The notes under the pieces were generated by a model. That model was not told the DNA's origin and searched no databases. It saw only the letters and a list, made by a program, of their open reading frames with translations. Shown one piece after another: positions 25,808 to 33,705 of a DNA stretch of 64,000 nucleotides. Made by a program: the position numbers and the translations under genes. Origin of the DNA: Sphingomonas yunnanensis (GTDB taxonomy: Bacteria; Pseudomonadota; Alphaproteobacteria; Sphingomonadales; Sphingomonadaceae); contig NZ_JAIOKB010000002.1 of the NCBI RefSeq assembly GCF_019898765.1, positions 682,001 through 746,000 of the forward strand, given 5' to 3'. The first letter of the stretch is position 1, and each line of letters begins with the position of its first letter.

Positions 25808-26119
25808 TCAGCCGCGCGGGCGACGCGCGCGCTGCTGCTGCAGCTGCTGCATCTGCTGCTCCGACGAGTCGACGCGGGTGCCGAGCTGGTCGATCCGCTG
25901 GCTGTTCTGCTGCGCCTGGGCTGCGGCGGCCTGTGCCTGGGTGAGCGCCTGGCCCGAGGTACCCTCGACCGTGCGCAGGCGACCGTCGAGGCCGTCGATA
26001 CGCTGGTTCACCGTGGCGATCTGGTCACGGACGAAGCCCTTGGAGGCGCAGCCGCCGAGCCCGACGGCGCCGACCGCGATCAGCGTCAGGGCCGTCATGC
26101 GGGGAAGATTCGAACGCAT
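25808..26119 (-). CDS. Small coiled-coil lipoprotein
   Basis: A 103-residue lipoprotein with Cys24 in VGLGGCAS. The rest is a heptad-like rod rich in Gln and Ala (VRDQIATVNQRIDGLDGRL, then repeated AQAAAAQAQQNSQRID) and an Arg-rich end. The layout recalls Lpp-type or alanine-zipper lipoproteins that trimerise in the periplasm and tether the outer membrane, but it lacks a C-terminal Lys. The 247-bp upstream region is A+T-richer than average and carries a CtrA-like box. Confidence 0.8.
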   Translation of the reverse strand: MRSNLPRMTALTLIAVGAVGLGGCASKGFVRDQIATVNQRIDGLDGRLRTVEGTSGQALTQAQAAAAQAQQNSQRIDQLGTRVDSSEQQMQQLQQQRARRPRG

Positions 26120-26199
26120 CTACTTACCTCTCGTACCAAAATGGACAGATAGCGCGAATGCGCACGGGCAGGAGAACGTTCCGGCGCCTGAACGAAACG

Positions 26200-26214
26200 T
26201 TAATAGATGGTAAA
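26200..26214 (-). promoter_or_regulatory. CtrA-like box upstream of the coiled-coil lipoprotein gene
   Basis: On the minus strand this reads TTTA-N7-TTAA, one mismatch from the alphaproteobacterial CtrA consensus TTAA-N7-TTAA. It is 80 bp before the start codon, a plausible promoter position. A single near-match in an A+T-richer gap is weak evidence. Confidence 0.25.
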
Positions 26215-26366
26215 TGGCGCGGCGACCCGAGGCGGGCGGGATGCCGTATCGAGGGGGCGACCGGCCGCGTCGACGCTGAGCTGTAGCCGTGCGCGCATCC
26301 ATTCCGCGGCACAAGGCGTTGGCCGTTGACTAGTCACCGAGTGGACCGCAGGCCTACATCACTCTC

Positions 26367-27713
26367 ATGCTCATCCCAGACCAGGCGCAGGAGCGCGCCA
26401 CCGATATCGTCCGCCGCGCCCGCGCGTCGGGTGCCGACGCCGCCGATGCGGTGTTCGCCGCCAACGCCTCGGGCGAGGTGTCGGTGCGGCTCGGTGCGCT
26501 CGAGGACGTCGGCCGTTCCGAGGGGGCCGATCTCGGCCTGCGCGTCTTCGTCGGGCAGCGCTCGGCGAGCGTCTCCACGTCCGATCTCTCGCCCGAGTCG
26601 CTCGGCATCCTGGTCGAGCGTGCGGTGGCGATGGCGCGTGAGGCGCCGGAGGATCGCTGGGCGGGGCTCGCCCCCGAGTCGCGGTTGCTGCACGGCGCCG
26701 CGCCGCTGCTCGACCTCGCCGACCGCGACGAACCCGATCCCCCCGCGCTACGCGACGCCGCCGCGCGCGCGGAAGCGGCGGCGCGTGCGGTCGAGGGCGT
26801 TACCAACAGCGAGGGCGCGGGCGCGGCCTGGGGGCGCAGCGTCTGGGCGCTCGCCACCAGCCACGGCTTCGCCGGCGCCTATGAGGCGACCAGCCACACG
26901 CTCTCCGCCAGCGTGATCGCGGGCACGGGCAGCGCGATGCAGCGCGACTATGGCTTCCACGCCACCCGCCACCGTGTGCATCTCGACTCGCCCGAGGCGA
27001 TCGGTGCGCTGGCGGGGGGGCGAGCGGCGGCTCGGGTCGGCGCCGGACGCGCGCCGAGCGGGGCGATGCCGGTGGTGTTCGACCCGCGCGTCGGGGCGAG
27101 TTTGCTCAGCCATCTCAGCGGCGCTATCTCCGGGAGCGCGGTGACGCGGCGCACCAGCTTCCTGCTCGACTCGCTCGGCACCGCGATCCTACCGGCGGGT
27201 ATCAACGTGATCGACGACCCGCACCGCCCGCATGGGTTGCGCTCGCGCCCGTTCGACGGCGAGGGGCTGCCGGTCTCGCCCACGGCGATCGTCAGTGACG
27301 GCCTGCTCGAGACCTGGCTGCTCGACAGCGCCTCGGCGCGTCAACTCGGGCTCGAGCCGACCGGACACGCCTCGCGCGGCATCGCCGGCGCGCCGGGCGT
27401 GACGACGAGCAACCTCTACATGGAGGCCGGGCACGTGCCGGTGGAGACGCTGATCGAGGATATCGTCGAGGGGATCTACGTCACCGAGCTGATCGGCCAG
27501 GGCGTCAACCCCGTCACCGGCGACTATAGCCGCGGCGCCGCGGGCTTCCTGATCGAGCGCGGGGCGTTAGGCCGGCCCGTGATCGAGTTCACCATCGCGG
27601 GCAATCTGAAGGACATGTTCCGCGCGCTGACGCCGGCGAACGACCTCGTCTTCCGCCACGGCGTCAACGTGCCCACGCTGCGGATCGAGGGCATGACGGT
27701 GGCGGGTGGCTGA
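26367..27713 (+). CDS. pmbA: TldD/PmbA family metalloprotease subunit
   Basis: A 448-residue protein of the PmbA (TldE) type, which with TldD forms a peptide-cleaving complex. N-terminal MLIPDQAQERATDIVRRA, SVSTSDLSPESL, FHATRHRVHLDSPEAIG and the C-terminal VNVPTLRIEGMTVAGG are family blocks. As in other PmbA proteins the HExxxH zinc site of TldD is absent; catalysis belongs to the partner, which is not in the window. It overlaps the next gene by 8 bp. Confidence 0.92.
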   Translation: MLIPDQAQERATDIVRRARASGADAADAVFAANASGEVSVRLGALEDVGRSEGADLGLRVFVGQRSASVSTSDLSPESLGILVERAVAMAREAPEDRWAGLAPESRLLHGAAPLLDLADRDEPDPPALRDAAARAEAAARAVEGVTNSEGAGAAWGRSVWALATSHGFAGAYEATSHTLSASVIAGTGSAMQRDYGFHATRHRVHLDSPEAIGALAGGRAAARVGAGRAPSGAMPVVFDPRVGASLLSHLSGAISGSAVTRRTSFLLDSLGTAILPAGINVIDDPHRPHGLRSRPFDGEGLPVSPTAIVSDGLLETWLLDSASARQLGLEPTGHASRGIAGAPGVTTSNLYMEAGHVPVETLIEDIVEGIYVTELIGQGVNPVTGDYSRGAAGFLIERGALGRPVIEFTIAGNLKDMFRALTPANDLVFRHGVNVPTLRIEGMTVAGG

Positions 27714-28500
27714 CGCCGCGCTGGCCGACGCGGTCGCGGCGATCGCGCGCGAGGCGGCGCAGATGGCGTTCGCGCGTTGGCGCACCGATTTCGCGCGCTG
27801 GGAGAAGTCTCCCGGCAGCCCGGTCTGCGAGGTCGACATCGACGTCGACCACATGCTTCACGCCCGACTGAGCGCGCTGCTGCCCGACGCCGGCTGGCTC
27901 TCCGAGGAGACCGCCGACCGCCCCGACCGGCTCGCGCGCGAGCGCGTCTGGGTGGTCGATCCGATCGACGGCACGCGCGACTATATCCGCGGCCGCGCCG
28001 GCTGGTGCGTCTCGGTCGCGCTGGTCGAGCGCGGCCGCCCGGTGATCGGCGTGCTCGACGCGCCCGCGCGCGGCGAGGTCTGGCGCGCGCGCGCCGGCGC
28101 GGGTGCGACCGTGGCGCGCGAGGACGGCAGGCGCTTCGACCTGGCGGCGGGCGATCGAAACGACTTCGAGGGCGCGCGCGTGCCGGTGGACGCGCTCCCC
28201 AAGACCGATCGCACCTTGGTGGCGGTGGAGAAGCCCAACTCGATCGCGCTGCGCATCGCGATGGTGGCGAGCGACCGCGCCGATCTCGTCGCGACGCTGC
28301 GCTGGGGCAATGAGTGGGACATCGCCGCCGCGGTGCTGGTGGCGAGCGAGGCCGGCGCGACCGTGAGCGACGCGCTCGGCGCGCCGATCCTGTTCAACAA
28401 GCCCGACCCGCGCGCCTATGGCGTGCTGGTGACCGCTCCGGGCATACACGCCGCCTCGGTGAGGCATCTCGCCGGGCGGGCGCGGGCGGTGATCGGGTAG
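27706..28500 (+). CDS. Inositol monophosphatase/CysQ-family phosphatase
   Basis: A 264-residue magnesium-dependent phosphatase. Metal ligands are visible in WLSEET (Glu) and VVDPIDGTRDYIRG (Asp-x-Ile-Asp), with a further Asp in EWDIAAAVLVASEAGATV. The family includes inositol-1-phosphatase, histidinol phosphatase and 3'(2'),5'-bisphosphate nucleotidase (CysQ); DYIRGRAGWCVSVALVE looks closest to the last group, but I cannot decide. Start is GTG at 27706, overlapping pmbA by 8 bp, so translation is probably coupled. Confidence 0.86.
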   Translation: MADAALADAVAAIAREAAQMAFARWRTDFARWEKSPGSPVCEVDIDVDHMLHARLSALLPDAGWLSEETADRPDRLARERVWVVDPIDGTRDYIRGRAGWCVSVALVERGRPVIGVLDAPARGEVWRARAGAGATVAREDGRRFDLAAGDRNDFEGARVPVDALPKTDRTLVAVEKPNSIALRIAMVASDRADLVATLRWGNEWDIAAAVLVASEAGATVSDALGAPILFNKPDPRAYGVLVTAPGIHAASVRHLAGRARAVIG

Positions 28501-28548
28501 CGGTGCGGGGGGCGCTAGCCCACATCTCCCGCCGCTCATACCTCCGTT

Positions 28549-28569
28549 ATCCCGGACCAAGTCCGGGAT
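28549..28569. repeat. Single REP-like hairpin
   Basis: ATCCCGGAC-CAA-GTCCGGGAT, a perfect 9-bp stem with a 3-base loop, followed by GAC. The reverse complement (GTCATCCCGGAC...) matches the element family at 16096-16183. It lies in the 164-bp gap between the phosphatase gene and the convergent membrane-protein gene and may help end transcription. Confidence 0.65.
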
Positions 28570-28664
28570 GACGGCTGTGGCGAGTGACAGGCGGCCAGCG
28601 CCGACGTCGCACCTTTCAGACGGAGAGCACGGTCAGCGGGATCGGCTGGCGTCGCCCCCCGGTC

Positions 28665-28991
28665 TCACGGCCGCTGGTCGCGGCGGTGCATCGGGCGCCA
28701 GCGCACCGCCGCGCAGATCACGGTCGGCCAGAACAGCGTGTTGATCACGTCGGGGATCGTGTCCCACCAGCGCCACGAGTGATAGTGGAGCCTGTCGAGC
28801 ACCTCGTTGCCGAGCTCGGCCAGCGCCACCACCGACAGCGGCACGAACGTGCCGAGCGAGCGCCGCGTCACCAGCCGCGCCAGGATCAGCACCGCCATCC
28901 CGGCGTGGATGTGCAGCACCGTGTCAGTGGTGCCGGTGCCGTCGCCGATCCAGTGGATGACGCGCGCGTAGAGCGCGGGCACGCCGATCAT
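28665..28991 (-). CDS. Small membrane protein, VanZ-like
   Basis: A 108-residue protein with about three hydrophobic segments (residues 4-18, 28-42 and 48-62). Conserved-looking polar features are HIHAGMAVLILARL, ALAELGNEVLDRLHYHSW and DTIPDVINTLFWP. The E-x-N-E-V-x-D pattern in a short membrane protein recalls VanZ-like proteins, whose biochemical role is unclear. Last gene of a leftward series starting at gnd, 25 bp after the HAD gene. Confidence 0.6.
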   Translation of the reverse strand: MIGVPALYARVIHWIGDGTGTTDTVLHIHAGMAVLILARLVTRRSLGTFVPLSVVALAELGNEVLDRLHYHSWRWWDTIPDVINTLFWPTVICAAVRWRPMHRRDQRP

Positions 28992-29016
28992 CGCGCGGGT
29001 CCGCCGAAGGCCGCGC

Positions 29017-29769
29017 TCAGCCCTGCTTCTGGCACGCGACGATCGCGGTCACCACGCTGATCGTCTCCTGCGGGTCGCGCACGCGGACGCAGTCCACGCC
29101 CGCCTCGTGCGCGGGGTAATCATTGCCGCCCGGGAAGATCGCGTCGCCGATGAAGAGCATCTCGGCGAGCTGGATGCCGCTCTCCGTCGCCAGCTTGCGC
29201 AGGCCATAGCCCTTGTCGACGCCCTCGCGGGTGATGTCGATCGAGGTGGCGCCGCCCATGTTGATCGCGAGGCCCGGCAAGCGCTGGCGCAGGTCGGCCT
29301 GGATCACCTTGCGCTTGGCGAAATCGGGGTCCCAGCTCTCCTTGGCCTCGAGCGGGGCCTGCTGGCCCAGCGCGGAGAAGGTGATCTGGCTGCCGCGATC
29401 CTCGATCCGCTCGCCCCAGGTCTGCTCGGGGACGAAGCCGGTCGCCTCGAGCGACTGGCCGAAGGCGGCGATGATCTTCTGCTTCTCGGCGTCGTCGAAC
29501 AGCTCGGCGTAGATCGTCTTCCATTCGCCGTCGCGATGGACGTACAGCTTGGTGCCGGTGGTGGGCATCAGCCACAGCCGGTCACGGTCGGCGCGCTCGG
29601 GGAGGCGGCTCGCCACCTGCTTCTCGAACTGGGGCCAGTCGCCGCCCGAGATCACCGCGACGTCGGCGACCGTCAGCAGGTCCGCCAGCGTCTCGCCCAT
29701 GTCGTCCTTGAGCGCCTGTTTGCTGAGCGCGAGGGTGCCGTCGAGATCGAAGGCGACGAGCTTCTTCAT
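29017..29769 (-). CDS. HAD-IIB hydrolase, eukaryotic-phosphomannomutase-like
   Basis: A 250-residue HAD phosphatase-fold protein. Motif I is LVAFDLDGTLALSKQ (nucleophile Asp8, acid Asp10) and the last motif is MLFIGDAIFPGGNDYPAHEAG. INMGGATSIDITREGVDKGYGL resembles the cap and mutase region of eukaryotic-type phosphomannomutase (PMM), a subgroup of HAD-IIB. It may act as a sugar-phosphate phosphatase or mutase. It begins directly after the stop of the preceding Cof-type gene (TGA then ATG), in one operon with gnd. Confidence 0.85.
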   Translation of the reverse strand: MKKLVAFDLDGTLALSKQALKDDMGETLADLLTVADVAVISGGDWPQFEKQVASRLPERADRDRLWLMPTTGTKLYVHRDGEWKTIYAELFDDAEKQKIIAAFGQSLEATGFVPEQTWGERIEDRGSQITFSALGQQAPLEAKESWDPDFAKRKVIQADLRQRLPGLAINMGGATSIDITREGVDKGYGLRKLATESGIQLAEMLFIGDAIFPGGNDYPAHEAGVDCVRVRDPQETISVVTAIVACQKQG

Positions 29770-30576
29770 TCAATGTCTCCGCGGCAGAACAATCGTTTCG
29801 ATGGCGTGCGCTACGCCATCCTCGTCGTTGGCGCGAGTCACCTCTCGCGCCGCCTGTCTCACCTCCTGGGGCGCGTTGCCCATCGCGATCGGTAGGCCGG
29901 CGCGGCGCAGCATCGGCAGGTCGTTGGCCTGGTCGCCGATCGCGGCGGTGTCCTCGAGCGCGATGCCGAGCGCCTCGCTGAGCGCGGCGATGCCGTCGCC
30001 CTTGTTGGCGCCCTTGGCGGTGACGTCGAGGTAATAGACCTGCGACTGCGCCACGGTGGCGCGATCGCCGATCGCGGTGTGGACGCGCGCGTAGAGCGCG
30101 TGGAGCATCGCCTCGTCGTCACTGACGAAGGTGAGCTTGTCGGCGCGCTCGAGCAGCGCGCCCAGGTCCTCCGCCACCACCGGCTCCTGCGCCGAGCTGC
30201 GCCGCTCGCTCGTCGTGTGCGGGCCGTCGGGGTCGGTGGCATACCAGCGGTCATCGGCGAACAGCCAGGTATCGACCGCGAACTCGGCCGCGATCGTCAG
30301 CGCCTCCCTCGCGACGTCGACGGGGAGCGTCTCGTGGTGGACGATCGTGCCGTCGCGGCGGAAGACGATGCCGCCGTTGAACGCCGCGACGTCGCCGTCG
30401 AAGTCGAGCTGGTCGAGCAGCGGGCGGATGCCCGACATCGGCCGCGCGCTGATCAGCGTGAAGGCGACGCCCTCGTCCTGCAGACGCCTCACCGCGGCGA
30501 TCGTCGCCGCGGTGAGCTGCTTCTCCTTGTCGACGAGCGTACCGTCGACGTCGGACACCAGCAATCGGATCGGCAT
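29770..30576 (-). CDS. Cof-type HAD-IIB hydrolase
   Basis: A 268-residue haloacid-dehalogenase-superfamily phosphatase. Motif I LLVSDVDGTLVDKE holds the nucleophile and acid Asp residues; GANKGDGIAALSEALGI supplies the Lys, and AAIGDQANDLPMLRRAG the last acidic motif. The C2B cap lies between. The ATG at 30574-30576 shares one base with the gnd stop. Substrates of this family are usually sugar phosphates or FMN-like compounds; position behind gnd favours a sugar phosphate. Confidence 0.9.
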   Translation of the reverse strand: MPIRLLVSDVDGTLVDKEKQLTAATIAAVRRLQDEGVAFTLISARPMSGIRPLLDQLDFDGDVAAFNGGIVFRRDGTIVHHETLPVDVAREALTIAAEFAVDTWLFADDRWYATDPDGPHTTSERRSSAQEPVVAEDLGALLERADKLTFVSDDEAMLHALYARVHTAIGDRATVAQSQVYYLDVTAKGANKGDGIAALSEALGIALEDTAAIGDQANDLPMLRRAGLPIAMGNAPQEVRQAAREVTRANDEDGVAHAIETIVLPRRH

Positions 30577-31565
30577 TATTGCGGCATCTCGACGTGGCCG
30601 CCGAAGCCGAAGCGCATCGCCGACAGCGCCTTCTCGCCGAACGTATGCTCGACCCGGCTGCGGTAGCGCGCGAACAGGGCGGTGGTGAGGACGTTGACCG
30701 GCACCGCCTCCTCCATCGCCGCCTCGATCGTCCACTGCCCCTCGCCCGAGTCGGCGACGTTGCCGCTGAACTTCTCGAGGTGCGGGTCGCTCGCCAGCGC
30801 CTGTGCGGTGAGGTCGAGCAGCCAGGACGAGATCACGCTGCCGCGCCGCCACACCTCCGCGATGTCGGCGAGGTTGAGGTCGTAGCGCTCGTCCTCGGGC
30901 AGCTTCTCCGAGGCCTTGCCCTTGAGCACGTCGAAGCCCTCGGCATAGGCCTGCATCAGGCCGTACTCGATGCCGTTGTGGATCATCTTGACGAAATGGC
31001 CCGCGCCGGCCGGGCCCGCGTGGATGTACCCGCGCTCGGCGCGGTCATCAATGCCGTCGGCGCGACCGCGCGTGCGCTCGATCGTGCCGGATCCCGGCGC
31101 CAGCGCGGAGAAGACGGGATCGAGCTCGCGCACGACCTGGTCGGGGCCGCCGATCATCATGCAATAGCCACGCTCCAGCCCCCAGACGCCGCCCGAGGTG
31201 CCGACGTCGACGTAATGGACGTTCTTCTCGGCGAGCGCCTTGGCGCGGCGGATATCATCCTTGTAGAAGCTGTTGCCGCCGTCGATCACGACCTCGCCCG
31301 CGCTCGCGCTGGCCGCGATCTGCTCGATCACGCCGTCGGTCACCGCGCCGTGCGGCAACATCACCCACCAGATCGCGGCGGCGCCGCTTTCCTGGCAGCG
31401 CGCGCGCGCCTCGTCGAGCGAGCCGGCGGCGATCGCGCCCGCCTCGGCGAGCTTGGCGACCGCGTCGGTGTCGCGGTCATAGGCGACGATCTCATGCCCC
31501 GCCTGCATCAGGCGGCGCGCCATGTTGCCGCCCATCCGGCCGAGGCCGATCATCACCAGTCGCAT
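30576..31565 (-). CDS. gnd: 6-phosphogluconate dehydrogenase, decarboxylating (short form)
   Basis: A 329-residue enzyme of the pentose phosphate route: 6-phosphogluconate to ribulose 5-phosphate with CO2 release. The NAD(P) motif is MIGLGRMGGNMARRLMQAGH, then the block VIDGGNSFYKDD, the substrate Lys region HFVKMIHNGIEYGLMQAYAEG, and IAEVWRRGSVISSWLLDL. At 329 residues it is the short Gnd/YqeC type, often NAD-preferring, rather than the 470-residue form. First gene of a four-gene leftward unit with two HAD proteins and a membrane protein. Confidence 0.94.
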   Translation of the reverse strand: MRLVMIGLGRMGGNMARRLMQAGHEIVAYDRDTDAVAKLAEAGAIAAGSLDEARARCQESGAAAIWWVMLPHGAVTDGVIEQIAASASAGEVVIDGGNSFYKDDIRRAKALAEKNVHYVDVGTSGGVWGLERGYCMMIGGPDQVVRELDPVFSALAPGSGTIERTRGRADGIDDRAERGYIHAGPAGAGHFVKMIHNGIEYGLMQAYAEGFDVLKGKASEKLPEDERYDLNLADIAEVWRRGSVISSWLLDLTAQALASDPHLEKFSGNVADSGEGQWTIEAAMEEAVPVNVLTTALFARYRSRVEHTFGEKALSAMRFGFGGHVEMPQ

Positions 31566-31659
31566 TTCAACTACCCTCCTCGCTCGCCGCTGAATCGCGC
31601 GGCACGGCCGCTAGGTTCCGCGCCGCAGCATGCGCTGTCTCCCGCTACAATAAGACGAC

Positions 31660-32802
31660 ATGCGCGCGGCGCCCCGAATCCTGCTCCTATTCGGCACCCG
31701 GCCCGAGGCGATCAAGATGGCGCCGGTGATCGCGGCGCTCCGGCGCCGGGCGAGGCTGACGGTGCGGCTCGCGGTGACCGGACAACACCGCGCACTGCTC
31801 GACCAGGCGCTCGCCGCGCTGGAGCTGGTGCCGGACGTCGATCTCGACCTGATGCGCGCGGGGCAGCCGCATCGCGCGCTGCTCGGCGCGCTGATCGACT
31901 CGGTCGCCGCGCTGCTCGAGGCCGAACGACCGGCGCGGCTGGTCGTGCAGGGCGACACATCGACCGCCTGGGCGGGGGCGATGGCGGCCAATCTGTGCGG
32001 CGTGCCCGTCGCGCACGTCGAGGCGGGGCTGCGCAGCGGCGACCTCGCCGCCCCGCGCCCGGAGGAAGGCTGGCGCCGGGCGATCACCGCGGTGGCGGAC
32101 TGCCACTTCGCCCCCACTGCCACCGCCGCCGCCGCGCTCGCCGCCGAGAACGTGCCGCTCGGCGCGATCCACGTCACCGGCAACACCGGGATCGACTCGC
32201 TACTCGCGATGGCCGCGCGCGTCGCCGCGTCGCCGTCGCTGGGTGCTTCGGTGACACCGTTCGCCGCCGCGGCGCGCACGCGCCGGATCGTCACCGTGAC
32301 GGTGCATCGGCGCGAGAAGGACCTGGCGGCGATGGCGAGGGTGGCGCGGGCGGTGGCGACGCTGGCGGTACGCGACGACGTCGCCGTGGCGCTCCTCGCC
32401 CATCCGGCGCCGCAGGCACGCGCGCTGGCGGGGCTGCTCGCGCGCGAGCCGCGGGTGATGCTGCTGCCGCCGCTCGACTATCCGTCGATGGTGCGGCTGC
32501 TGGGCATCAGCCACCTGCTCCTCACCGACTCCGGCGGGCTACAGGAGGAGGCGCCCGCGCTCGATCTGCCCGTGCTGGTGCTGCGCGACACCACCGAGCG
32601 GCCGGAGGGGATCGCGTCGGGTTGCGCCTGCCTGGTCGGGACCGACGCGGCGCGAATCGTCGCGGCGGCGACGCGGCTGCTCGACGACCACGCCGCGCAC
32701 GCGGCGATGGCGCGCGCGCGCAACCCCTATGGCGACGGTCGCGCCGGCGCGCGCGTCGCGGCGATCCTCGCCCGGCTGCACGCGGACCACGCCGACGACT
32801 AA
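31660..32802 (+). CDS. wecB: UDP-N-acetylglucosamine 2-epimerase
   Basis: A 380-residue non-hydrolysing epimerase converting UDP-GlcNAc to UDP-ManNAc for surface polysaccharide. It begins LLLFGTRPEAIKMAPVIAAL, followed by VVQGDTSTAWAGAMAA, VAHVEAGLRSGDLAAPRPEE and the active-site block LLTDSGGLQEEAPALDLP. These are the WecB/MnaA landmarks; the usual PEExNR reads PEEGWRR here. No other polysaccharide gene adjoins it. The NfrB-like glycosyltransferase family at 45391 uses UDP-ManNAc in E. coli, so a functional link is possible but inferred. Confidence 0.93.
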   Translation: MRAAPRILLLFGTRPEAIKMAPVIAALRRRARLTVRLAVTGQHRALLDQALAALELVPDVDLDLMRAGQPHRALLGALIDSVAALLEAERPARLVVQGDTSTAWAGAMAANLCGVPVAHVEAGLRSGDLAAPRPEEGWRRAITAVADCHFAPTATAAAALAAENVPLGAIHVTGNTGIDSLLAMAARVAASPSLGASVTPFAAAARTRRIVTVTVHRREKDLAAMARVARAVATLAVRDDVAVALLAHPAPQARALAGLLAREPRVMLLPPLDYPSMVRLLGISHLLLTDSGGLQEEAPALDLPVLVLRDTTERPEGIASGCACLVGTDAARIVAAATRLLDDHAAHAAMARARNPYGDGRAGARVAAILARLHADHADD

Positions 32803-32918
32803 TCCCGATGCGCCCGGCGCCACGGCGGCCCCAAGCATTTCTGCGCTTGCCGCGCGCCCCTCGGGCGTCGCACATCGGGCGCGATGACGCCGGGACATGC
32901 GATGAGGGTACGCGCGAC

Positions 32919-33698
32919 ATGGACTGGCTGAGCACGCTCGCGGGCTTCCTGGTGGGCGCCATCGTCGGTCTCACCGGCGTGGGCGGCGGGTCGCTGATGT
33001 CGCCGGTGCTGATCCTGCTCTTCGGGGTGGCGCCCGCCACCGCGGTCGGGACCGACCTGTGGTTCGCCGCTGTCACCAAGCTGGTCGGCGGCACGGTGCA
33101 TCATCGCCGCGACAATGCCGACTGGAAGGTGGTGCGCCGGCTCTGTCTCGGCAGCCTACCTGCGGTGGCGGTCACGCTCTGGTGGCTGTGGAGCCACCAC
33201 GAGCGCGCCGAGAGCGGCGGGCTGATCGTCCACCTGCTCGGCGCGACGTTGGTGATCTCGGCGCTGCTCACCCCGTTCCGGACCGCGCTCGCCCGACGCT
33301 TCGCCCGCCGCGAGGGCGCACGCACCGAGGCGCTGCTGCGCTTCCAGCCCGCGCTGACGGTCGCGGCGGGGGCGCTGCTCGGCACGCTGATCACGCTCAC
33401 CTCCGTCGGCGCGGGCGCACTCGGGGCGACGCTGCTGCTGCTGCTCTATCCCTTCCGGCTCACCGCCAAGAAACTGGTGGGGACGGACATCCTCCACGCC
33501 GTGCCGGTCGCGCTGCTCGGCGGCATCGGCCACGCGCTGATCGGCAACATCGACCTGCACCTGCTCGGCGCGCTGCTGCTCGGCTCGATCCCCGGCGTGA
33601 TCCTCGGCGCGCGGCTGACCGACCGGCTGCCCGAGCGGATCGTCACGCCGCTGCTCGCGGTGGTGCTGCTGGTCGTCGGCGTGCGGCTGCTCGCCTGA
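32919..33698 (+). CDS. TauE/SafE family anion exporter-like membrane protein
   Basis: A 259-residue membrane protein with about eight helices. The ATG at 32919 is chosen because the first helix follows directly (WLSTLAGFLVGAIVGLTGVG). The repeated glycine-rich signatures LTGVGGGSLMSPVL and LITLTSVGAGALGATLL mark the two internal halves of the TauE/SafE (DUF81) fold. Members export sulfite, sulfonates or other organic anions. Substrate unknown. Convergent with the permease gene 7 bp downstream. Confidence 0.88.
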   Translation: MDWLSTLAGFLVGAIVGLTGVGGGSLMSPVLILLFGVAPATAVGTDLWFAAVTKLVGGTVHHRRDNADWKVVRRLCLGSLPAVAVTLWWLWSHHERAESGGLIVHLLGATLVISALLTPFRTALARRFARREGARTEALLRFQPALTVAAGALLGTLITLTSVGAGALGATLLLLLYPFRLTAKKLVGTDILHAVPVALLGGIGHALIGNIDLHLLGALLLGSIPGVILGARLTDRLPERIVTPLLAVVLLVVGVRLLA

Positions 33699-33705
33699 GC
33701 CGCGC

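Noticed and set aside
30579..32918. Long plus-strand frame running through gnd and wecB into the TauE gene
   Set aside because: Only its last part, from 32919, encodes recognisable protein. The rest is a low-complexity shadow opposite gnd and out of frame with wecB.
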